39,644 nt of DNA from Planctomycetota bacterium (GTDB lineage Bacteria > Planctomycetota > Phycisphaerae > Phycisphaerales > Phycisphaeraceae): the NCBI GenBank assembly GCA_026386955.1, contig JAPLMQ010000084.1, positions 1-39,644 on the forward strand, read 5' to 3'. A program made the position numbers and the translations under genes. How positions within the stretch are numbered: the stretch's first letter is position 1; each line of letters starts with the position of its first letter. Positions 1 through 6,727 of this stretch are shown here, one piece after another. Below the pieces are notes generated by a model. That model ran no database searches. It was not told the DNA's origin and saw nothing but the letters and a program-made list of their open reading frames with translations.

Positions 1-1
1 C

Positions 2-661
<660 letters not shown>

Positions 662-1023
662 CCTTGCGTTGATCGATTTCGCGATCGACGGCCAGGATCA
701 AACCCACCATCTCCAATGCCCAGGCACAGCCGTGCCAGGGTTTTCTTTTGCCCAACCCCTACTCCCGCGTCGGAGTTTTCCACAGCTCGATTCTGATTCA
801 TGAATCAGAATCAAGACTCACTCTGGCGTCTCTCTTCGGAGCATAGAAACCTCGAATGGATATAAATAATTTAAAATTAAAATCTTATGGATCAACGACG
901 CGGGTCCGCTGCCATGGCCACCCTCTTGTGGAGTCATTTGAGTAGGCTTTGATTCAGCCCTGAATCAAACATCCACAATGCCGACCCAAGCCCAATCCCC
1001 GGGCCGGGCCGCCACCCCGTCTC
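662..1023. other. Intergenic region with an AT-rich island
   Basis: No gene is seen here. It contains the terminator at 718-750. At about 853-896 there is a strikingly AT-rich stretch (ATATAAATAATTTAAAATTA and following) in an otherwise GC-rich window. GAATCAGAATC-like words recur around 795-815 (GATTCTGATTCATGAATCAG), forming a small palindrome centred on TTCATGAA. Such an island could hold a promoter or a nucleoid-protein site, or be transferred DNA; none of these is shown. Confidence 0.4.
718..750 (+). terminator. Rho-independent terminator after the sigma factor
   Basis: The hairpin CCCAGGCAC-AGCC-GTGCCAGGG (one A/A mismatch) is followed by TTTTCTTTTG. It belongs to the same sequence family as the terminators at 2712, 26396 and 33314. 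It lies 57 bases after the sigma-factor stop. Confidence 0.7.
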
Positions 1024-1578
1024 CTACCACACCCGCCACCACGGCTTCTGCTCGGCCGGCCTCTGCAGGTGCGCCTTCCCCTCCGCGATGAGCCGGCTGA
1101 GCACCGCCTGCCGGTTCGGGTCGTCGTGCCGGCCGATGGTCGCCATCATGAACTCCAGTTCGTCCCGGCATTGCCGCTCGCGGTAGGTCTTGAGGATCCC
1201 CACAAGGATGTGCTGGCGGACCGACAGGGTCTCGTTGATCTCATACAGCCGGCGGACGAGGCGGGTCGACAGAAGCTTGGGCGTCGAAACGTGGTTGAGG
1301 ACGTTCTTCCGCGAGGCCTCGTCGATCGTCTCCCAGCCATCGAGGAGCCGCTTCTCGAACGCGTCGGCCGAGAAGCGAGTCAGCACGCGGAGCAGGGCCC
1401 CCGAGAGGATGGGCGGGACGGTCTGCCCGCAGGTGAGCAGCTTCCAGCAGCGTTCGAGGCATTCGTCGTCGCATTCGCTGAACGTGCCGGAGATGATCGC
1501 CTGGTCGAGGGCCGCCGCGGCCTCGGCGTCGCGGTGCCCGACTTTGGCGATCATTTCGCGGAGCGTGAGCATCGGCAA
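1024..1578 (-). CDS. Hypothetical protein, 184 aa
   Basis: No family is recognised. The protein (MPMLTLREMIAKVGHRDAEA...) has a balanced composition, no signal peptide and no obvious membrane segment, and looks mainly helical. Its cluster of Cys (CDDECLERCWKLLTC, about residues 37-50) could bind metal, but no standard motif is complete. The antisense frame is also open but arginine- and proline-rich in the way of shadow frames, so this strand is preferred. It is transcribed away from the PhyH gene at 1828. A TATTAT word on the minus strand at about 1698-1703 is a possible -10 box. Confidence 0.6.
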   Translation of the reverse strand: MPMLTLREMIAKVGHRDAEAAAALDQAIISGTFSECDDECLERCWKLLTCGQTVPPILSGALLRVLTRFSADAFEKRLLDGWETIDEASRKNVLNHVSTPKLLSTRLVRRLYEINETLSVRQHILVGILKTYRERQCRDELEFMMATIGRHDDPNRQAVLSRLIAEGKAHLQRPAEQKPWWRVW

Positions 1579-1768
1579 TCCCGTGAAAGGCGAAGGCGAG
1601 AAATGGCGAAGCGGCCAGGAATGCAGAGTTCATCGGCCAAGCGGACGGCCGGAAAAAGGTCCGCCCCGACGGCTGCTGGAAAGGGCGCGCACGGCCGATA
1701 ATAACGCCCGCCGACCCCGCGAGAAACAGGCCGAGCCCGGGCATCGCGGGCGCCGACCCGCCTTGCGA

Positions 1769-1774
1769 TACAAT
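1769..1774 (+). promoter_or_regulatory. Possible -10 box (TACAAT) for the PhyH gene
   Basis: TACAAT lies 54 bases before the ATG at 1828, in GC-rich surroundings. No good -35 box is seen at 16-18 bases upstream. Similar TAYAAT words precede several genes in the window. Confidence 0.35.
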
Positions 1775-1827
1775 CCCCCCTGCCGTCGAGCCTCCTCCGC
1801 CCCGGCTTCCTTACAGGCCCCAACCTC

Positions 1828-2661
1828 ATGTCCACCGCAGCCGCCACCCCCGCAGCGCCGCCCGCCGTAACCCCCGAGCAGCGGTTCCTCTTCGACCTCC
1901 AGGGCTTCGTCATCCTGCGGCAGGCCATCGAGCCGGAACTCGTCGCCGACCTGCTCGCCGCCGTGCGCCGCTGCGAGGCCAGGGATTACGACGACGCGGC
2001 TTGGAAGGCGAAGGTCACCGTCGGCAAGCCTTCCTCCACCAAAGATGTCGGCGAGGGCTCCATCCGCCTCAACGGCCTGCCTCGTCTCGACCCCGCCTTC
2101 GATCGCCTCATCGCCCACCCCGCGGTCCTCCCGCTCCTGCGCGATTTCCAGGGCGACCCGCAGCTCATCAACACCTGGTCGATCACCAAGTCGCGCGGGT
2201 GCCCGTCGGGCTGGTGGCACGCGGGCATCCCGCCCTCCGAATACCAGGTCGTCAACGGCGCGATCCGCACGCCCATGCTCAACGTCGTGACCATGCTCAC
2301 CGACAACACGGCGGGCGACGGCTGCCTGATCGTCCAGCCCGGGTCGCACAAGAAGAACTTCGCCTTGCCCGGCGAGACCTACGGCAAGATGGGGCGCGAA
2401 ACCCCCGGATGCATCGAAGTCACCGGGAAGGCCGGCGATGTCGTCCTCTTCACCGAGGCCCTACACCACAACGGCGACGACAAGAAGACTGACGGGCTGC
2501 GCACCAACCTCTATTTCAACCACATGCACGTGCAGCGCAACGTGGTGATGTACGACCCCGTCAACGCTCACCACTATTGGCTGCCCCCGGAGGTCCGGGC
2601 CCGCTTCGGCGACGACGCCAAGCAACTGACGCGCTGGATGGTGCCGATGACGATCGATTGA
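1828..2661 (+). CDS. Phytanoyl-CoA dioxygenase (PhyH) family protein with an HxG iron site
   Basis: A 277-residue PhyH-superfamily (non-heme Fe/2-oxoglutarate) protein. The fold is supported by the N-terminal FDLQGFVILRQAI, the central LNVVTMLTDNTAGDGCLIVQ followed by PGSHKK, and the C-terminal GDVVLFTEALHHNGDDKKTD. His214 (or 213) and Arg225 fit the distal iron ligand and the 2-oxoglutarate-binding Arg. The proximal motif is odd: the usual HxD reads WWHAG (His131, Gly133), so the carboxylate ligand is absent. Loss of that Asp is known in PhyH-fold halogenases, but also occurs in non-catalytic homologues. The substrate is unknown. The gene stands alone, with a TACAAT box upstream and a strong terminator 50 bases downstream. 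Confidence 0.85.
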   Translation: MSTAAATPAAPPAVTPEQRFLFDLQGFVILRQAIEPELVADLLAAVRRCEARDYDDAAWKAKVTVGKPSSTKDVGEGSIRLNGLPRLDPAFDRLIAHPAVLPLLRDFQGDPQLINTWSITKSRGCPSGWWHAGIPPSEYQVVNGAIRTPMLNVVTMLTDNTAGDGCLIVQPGSHKKNFALPGETYGKMGRETPGCIEVTGKAGDVVLFTEALHHNGDDKKTDGLRTNLYFNHMHVQRNVVMYDPVNAHHYWLPPEVRARFGDDAKQLTRWMVPMTID

Positions 2662-2711
2662 TTGATCAATCCCGAAGTCGACGCCCTCGATGAATCCGAG
2701 CCAACAAAACC

Positions 2712-2745
2712 AAAGCCCAGGCACCGCGTGCCTGGGTTTTTGTCT
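2712..2745 (+). terminator. Rho-independent terminator after the PhyH gene
   Basis: The perfect stem CCCAGGCAC-CGC-GTGCCTGGG, preceded by AAAG, is followed by TTTTTGTCTT. Copies almost identical over the hairpin and part of the flanks lie at 33314 and, with two wobble changes, at 26396. Confidence 0.9.
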
Positions 2746-2760
2746 TCAATGAACCTGCGC

Positions 2761-2796
2761 AAAAAAACGCGGGCAGGCGAAACTCGCCTGCCCGCG
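2761..2796 (-). terminator. Strong minus-strand Rho-independent terminator
   Basis: Read on the minus strand, a perfect 12-bp stem (CGCGGGCAGGCG / CGCCTGCCCGCG, loop AGTTT) is followed by seven T. It faces the plus-strand terminator at 2712-2745. No convincing protein gene on the minus strand ends here, so it marks an unannotated transcript coming from the right. Confidence 0.85.
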
Positions 2797-3060
2797 GCGG
2801 CTCAGAGTTGTGCGAAGACTCTGGGCCGCGGTTGCCGGTCGCTCCGCGGAGCGATGCTCCAACGTCGGAATAGTGGTGCGGCTGGTTGGAGGCAGGAGCC
2901 CCCGAGACATGAAAAGGTGAAGCACCAGTTATTCGCGTTCGCGAACCGGATGAACGGATTGTGTTGATCGGCAGGCCATCTTCCTGATGGCCGCGCCCCG
3001 ACGATTCATCTCCCGGGTTTCCAAATCCCCGAGCCTCAATGGGCCGGGGGGATTCGTCTC
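2792..3060 (-). ncRNA. Candidate structured non-coding RNA ending at the 2761 terminator
   Basis: The minus strand is rich in hairpins. At 2831-2792 is CCGCGGC-C-CAGAGT, a nine-base loop, ACTCTG-AGCC-GCCGCGG. Others are GGCCATC-AGGAA-GATGGCC (about 2992-2974), CCGGTT-CGCG-AA-CGCG-AAT-AACTGG (about 2950-2926) and GCTCCGCGGAGC (about 2854-2843). The first shares bases with the 5' arm of the terminator. The motifs of RNase P RNA, tmRNA, SRP RNA and 6S RNA were looked for and not recognised. The 5' end is unknown; no promoter was identified. The open frame across this stretch runs through the terminator and has non-protein-like composition. Confidence 0.35.
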
Positions 3061-3576
3061 TTCGACATGCGTTCCCGCACTTCGCCACCCCGCCCCAAGC
3101 CTGACTGCCCCAAGCCCGCATCAATCCTCCCGCCCTGCAATGGCCACTTCGGGCTTCCGCCTTGGTGGCCTATCTTTCTCCCTCCGACCTTGCCCCCTCC
3201 TACCTCACGGCGCCCCTCCATTTCCTCGCCGTCGCCCCTCCGTCTTTCTCCTTGGACTCCGTCTTCCTCTTCTCGTCTCCTTGACTCCCCTTCTGCCGAG
3301 GAACGGTTCCTTCTACTCCTCCGCCCCTTCAGCACGTGAGTTATTGTCCCTTTCGCCTTTCTTGTAGCTACGGGTGTAAATCTGGAAGGTCGATCAGGGA
3401 TATCCCTATTTCAGCCCATTTGACGCCCCGAGCCGCGACAAATCGCTTCCGAAACCATGGCATCAACCACGGCATCGCCCGGCGTCCGGCGCGGCTCGTC
3501 CTCCAAAGTTCCGTTTATGACGATTATTCCGTCTGCGCGGTTAACCCGCGCCCTTGGCTCGCCGATGTTTCAGCCG
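3061..3576. other. Gene-free stretch with a long pyrimidine-rich tract
   Basis: Open frames here have biased, low-complexity translations (Pro/Ser/Arg/Leu) and none is convincing. About 3171-3330 is strongly pyrimidine-rich on the plus strand (TCTTTCTCCTTGGACTCCGT is typical), hence purine-rich on the minus strand. The remainder (3360-3570) shows nothing recognisable. Confidence 0.5.
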
Positions 3577-3607
3577 GACACCCGAATCACGGATTGATCC
3601 GGGTGTC
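3577..3607 (+). promoter_or_regulatory. Stem-loop in the leader of the GT2 gene
   Basis: GACACCCG-A-ATCA-CGGAT-TGAT-C-CGGGTGTC forms an 8-bp stem, a single A/C mismatch and a 4-bp inner stem. It ends 53 bases before the ATG at 3661 and has no T tract, so it may act in the leader RNA rather than as a terminator. Function unknown. Confidence 0.35.
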
Positions 3608-3660
3608 ACGCCGGCCGTCTTCGTTGTGCGGCCAGCCCCCGCGAGCCCAGGAGCGCCACC

Positions 3661-4578
3661 ATGGCCAATCCCCGCATCAGCGTCATCACCCCGAGCCTCA
3701 ACCGCGGCCACTACATCGAGCGCACCATCTGCAGCGTCATCGACCAGGGCTATCCCTCCGTCGAACACTGGGTCGTCGACGGCGGCTCGCATGACCAGAC
3801 GCTCGACATGCTCCTGACCTACGACGCCGAGCTGGCCGGCTGGACCAGCCGCGCTGACAAAGGCCCCGCCGACGCGATCAACACCGCGCCGGACAGCGCC
3901 AAGGGCGACATCATCGCGGTCCTCCCCGCCGACCATCTGCTCCTGCCCGGCGCGCTCAAGACCGTGGCCGCCCACATGGGCCGCCGCGACGGGCCCGACT
4001 GGCTCATCGGCGGCACGGTGCGCATCGGCCCCAACGACGAGTTGGCCGGGCACTCCCGCGCCTCGCTGCCCGACTCGCTCGCCGGCTTCCTCAAGCACGA
4101 TTCGGGCGTGCTTCCCTCGGCCGCCACGTTCTATCGCGCCCAGCTCTTCCGCGACCACGGCCGCTTCGACCCGGAGCTCCGCCGGTCGTACGACTACGAA
4201 TTCGCCTGCCGCTTGATGGCTGCCGGTTGCCGTCCCACCGCCGTGCCCGAGGCGCTCGTCGCCAGCCGGGAGCATCCGGCGCGGATCACCGCCCACGGGA
4301 CGGTCGAGCGCGGCCTGGAATACATCAACGTCGCCCGCCGCTACGCTGAGCATCTCCCACTCACGCAGCGCTACGCGCTCTGGCGCAACTGCGACCTGCG
4401 CGAGCGCATCTACGCCTTGGCCCAGTCGGAGCTGCGCGGCGACAACGCCCGCTCGTACCTTTGGGGCGAGATGCTCCGCCACCCCTGGTGGCTCGCCGAC
4501 GAGTCGTTCCGCCGGGTGCTCCGCCACGGCCAGCCGACGTTCTCGATCAACACCGGCTCGCTCGACGCCGCGGCGTGA
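3661..4578 (+). CDS. Family 2 glycosyltransferase
   Basis: A 305-residue GT-A fold glycosyltransferase. The N-terminal ISVITPSLNRGHYIERTICS matches the nucleotide-sugar binding strand and loop. VVDGGSHDQT (39-48) is the usual second motif, and the DxD-equivalent region reads AVLPADHLLLPGA (about 86-98). It would transfer a sugar from an NDP-sugar to an unknown acceptor in the cytoplasm or at the inner face of the membrane; no membrane segment is seen. The C-terminal part (YDYEFACRLMAAG) matches the acceptor region of family members acting on surface glycans. An AGGAG precedes the ATG. The next gene is convergent, so it appears monocistronic. Confidence 0.88.
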   Translation: MANPRISVITPSLNRGHYIERTICSVIDQGYPSVEHWVVDGGSHDQTLDMLLTYDAELAGWTSRADKGPADAINTAPDSAKGDIIAVLPADHLLLPGALKTVAAHMGRRDGPDWLIGGTVRIGPNDELAGHSRASLPDSLAGFLKHDSGVLPSAATFYRAQLFRDHGRFDPELRRSYDYEFACRLMAAGCRPTAVPEALVASREHPARITAHGTVERGLEYINVARRYAEHLPLTQRYALWRNCDLRERIYALAQSELRGDNARSYLWGEMLRHPWWLADESFRRVLRHGQPTFSINTGSLDAAA

Positions 4579-4602
4579 GAGTGGACGTCGCCAACCGGCG
4601 CG

Positions 4603-5589
4603 TCATTCCCGCCAGGGATACAGATCGGTGCTTAGGTATTTCAGCCCGCTGTCGCAGGCGAGGATCACGATGGTCTTGCCCGCCTCGCGTCCCGCCAGCA
4701 GCGCCATCGCCGCGGCGAAATTCGCCCCCGTGGAGTAGCCGCCGAAGATGCCCTCCTCGGCCGCGAGGATGCGGGCGGCCGCGGCTGCATCCTCATCCGT
4801 CACCGCCAGAAAATCGTCCACCAAGGCGCGGTCGACCTGCGCCAATTCCGAGCGTGAATAGCCCCCGCCCTGGATGCGATGGCCCGGATCGGTGTGCGGC
4901 AGACCCGCGAGCGCCCGCGCCCCCGCCGGCTCAAGGATGTAGGCCCGCACGGCCGGCTTTTGCCGCTTGAGGTGACGGGCCGTCCCCGCGAACGACCCGC
5001 CCGTGCCCGCGAAATCAACGAAGACCTCCACCGCCCCGCGCGACTGCTCCCAGATCTCCGGCCCCGTGTGCCGCTCGTGCGCCAACGCGTTCGACTTCAG
5101 CGCGAACTGGTCCGCGCGGAACGCCCCGCGCGAGGCGACGATCTCTTTCGCCTTGATGTCCACGAGATCCAGGTCGGCCCCCGACACCTGGTTCGGCGTC
5201 GACCCCGGCGCCTGGTCGACCAGCACCACCTCGGCCCCCATGGCCTGCATCATCCGCGCCCGCTCCATCGAGTTCCCGCGCGACATCACCGCCATGAACG
5301 GATGCCCCAGCGCCGCGCAGACGATCGCCAGCCCCGTGCCCGTGTTCCCGCTGGTGAGCTCGACCACCGCCTGCCCGTCGCGCAGCGACCCGTCGGCCTT
5401 CGCCTGCAGGATCATCTCCCGCGCGATCCGGTCCTTCTTGCTCAGGCCCGGGCTGAAGTATTCGAGCTTCACCAGCACCCGCCCGCGCAGCCCGCGCGAG
5501 CGCAGCGAGCGGCCGAGCTCCACCATGGGCGTGTTGCCGATGAGGTCGACGATCGAGGAGGCGAGGGGAGAAAGAGGAGGGTTGGGCAT
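4603..5589 (-). CDS. PLP-dependent cysteine synthase family protein
   Basis: A 328-residue fold-type II PLP enzyme of the O-acetylserine sulfhydrylase / cystathionine beta-synthase group. Motifs: LIGNTPMVEL near the N-terminus; FSPGLSKKDR, where Lys52 fits the Schiff-base lysine (family form NPxGSxKDR); TSGNTGTGLA (79-88), the substrate-binding Asn loop; FAGTGGSFAGT, the phosphate-binding glycine loop; and the C-terminal LACDSGLKYLS. It would form cysteine or a related beta-substituted amino acid from an activated serine and a sulfur donor. Length is normal. The altered SPGLSKK motif means a substrate other than O-acetylserine (for example O-phosphoserine) is possible. It is convergent with the GT2 gene. 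Confidence 0.9.
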   Translation of the reverse strand: MPNPPLSPLASSIVDLIGNTPMVELGRSLRSRGLRGRVLVKLEYFSPGLSKKDRIAREMILQAKADGSLRDGQAVVELTSGNTGTGLAIVCAALGHPFMAVMSRGNSMERARMMQAMGAEVVLVDQAPGSTPNQVSGADLDLVDIKAKEIVASRGAFRADQFALKSNALAHERHTGPEIWEQSRGAVEVFVDFAGTGGSFAGTARHLKRQKPAVRAYILEPAGARALAGLPHTDPGHRIQGGGYSRSELAQVDRALVDDFLAVTDEDAAAAARILAAEEGIFGGYSTGANFAAAMALLAGREAGKTIVILACDSGLKYLSTDLYPWRE

Positions 5590-5670
5590 CCTTCAATCTT
5601 GAGGCTGCAAAGGCGCAACAGCAAATAAGCCCGCTTGCTGAACCAGACAGGAAGTTCATCCTTGAACCGG

Positions 5671-6534
5671 TCAATTGAGCCAGTCGACGGCACTGATCAA
5701 TTTCCAACCGCCTTCCTCACGCCGAAAATCGAGGGTAAAGCCCGAGAAAAATGAGTCACGGATCTTGACGTGAGCAACCTCAGAATTGCCCTTGATATTG
5801 TCCAGCCAAAAACCCGGATTGACTGCGATCTCCCTTGGCCGGCCTCGTTCCGTGACCTTGACGGTCGGATTGCGACGGACCCAATCCAGCAATTCCACGA
5901 CATCACTTTCGCTCAACTCCTTTGGTGGGTTGAACGGCAAAGTCCTCATGCTCGGCGTCTCAACCACTCCCGTGGCGAACGGCTTTTCGGGAAGCGACAC
6001 CTGAATGTAATCCTGCAGGTATTCCTCGGGGCGCCACGGCTTGTTCCGCTCTCGTGCTTTTCTTTGCTGATCCTCCGGCGTCTCGAACATGCCGCATTGG
6101 ACGCTCTTGCCTTTGCGAATCCGCGGGGAGTCCACGTCTGGCGTGAAGAAGACTTCCACGGCGTAGCTGTACGACACGGGAAGGGATGGCTGGATGGGAT
6201 AGAAGCCTCCAACCCTGACGAACCAGATATCCCTGTTCGCCGGACGGTATTGCTCCGCCTCCGCCAAGATGGATTGTTTTTGCTCGGCATTGAGCGGGGC
6301 CGCAGACCACCAACCGCCGCGATAGACGAAATTCAAATCAGACACGGACTTCAACGGTACCGGCCCGATCGTTGCCGGTTGTGTTTGAGCCGGCTTCATC
6401 GACCCCTGTTGAGTCGACCTCGGTTCAGTCATCGCCGATTTCGGACCGGCCGCGCACCCAGAGACGAGAATTGCCGACAGCATCGCACCCATCGCGGCGA
6501 TCGAACCAGTCCCGAAAAAACGCGTATGAGTCAT
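5671..6534 (-). CDS. Putative lipoprotein, 287 aa
   Basis: The start at 6534 is chosen over an upstream open frame because GGAGG lies 8 bases before this ATG and a signal peptide follows. MTHTRFFGTGSIAAMGAMLS then AILVSGC gives a hydrophobic segment and a lipobox (LVSGC), so the mature protein is probably lipid-anchored outside the inner membrane. A short Gln/Thr/Pro linker follows, then a globular domain rich in aromatic residues (NFVYRGGWWSAAPLN; FWLDNIKGNSEVAHVKIRDS; FTLDFRREEGGWKLISAVDW). The last part resembles NTF2-like or lumazine-binding-like C-termini, but no family is assigned. It is divergent from the TMTC gene. Confidence 0.75.
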   Translation of the reverse strand: MTHTRFFGTGSIAAMGAMLSAILVSGCAAGPKSAMTEPRSTQQGSMKPAQTQPATIGPVPLKSVSDLNFVYRGGWWSAAPLNAEQKQSILAEAEQYRPANRDIWFVRVGGFYPIQPSLPVSYSYAVEVFFTPDVDSPRIRKGKSVQCGMFETPEDQQRKARERNKPWRPEEYLQDYIQVSLPEKPFATGVVETPSMRTLPFNPPKELSESDVVELLDWVRRNPTVKVTERGRPREIAVNPGFWLDNIKGNSEVAHVKIRDSFFSGFTLDFRREEGGWKLISAVDWLN

Positions 6535-6603
6535 CGGGCCGACCTCCCCGTGATGGCTACCGGGCATCTTTTCACGACGGCGCGTGCCCTCGCCGGGATG
6601 CAA

Positions 6604-6609
6604 TATAAT
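6604..6609 (+). promoter_or_regulatory. Possible -10 box (TATAAT) for the TMTC gene
   Basis: A consensus TATAAT lies 119 bases upstream of the ATG at 6728. No clear -35 box is seen at the standard distance. The lipoprotein gene on the other strand starts at 6534. Confidence 0.4.
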
Positions 6610-6727
6610 CCCCACCTCACCCTCCCGGCCCAAGCCGCGGCACGAGAATGGGTCACGCCCGTCCGCGCCGGCTCGCGCCGCGGTGGGGCACGTCGCCGTG
6701 AAGGTCCGCCCGGAGCCGCCTTTGTCG

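Noticed and set aside
2666..3124. Minus-strand open frame across the candidate RNA
   Set aside because: It crosses a strong minus-strand terminator and continues into the PhyH terminator; composition is not protein-like.
2987..3367. Plus-strand open frame in the pyrimidine tract
   Set aside because: Its Pro/Leu/Ser/Arg-rich translation follows from the biased DNA; no ribosome site or homology.
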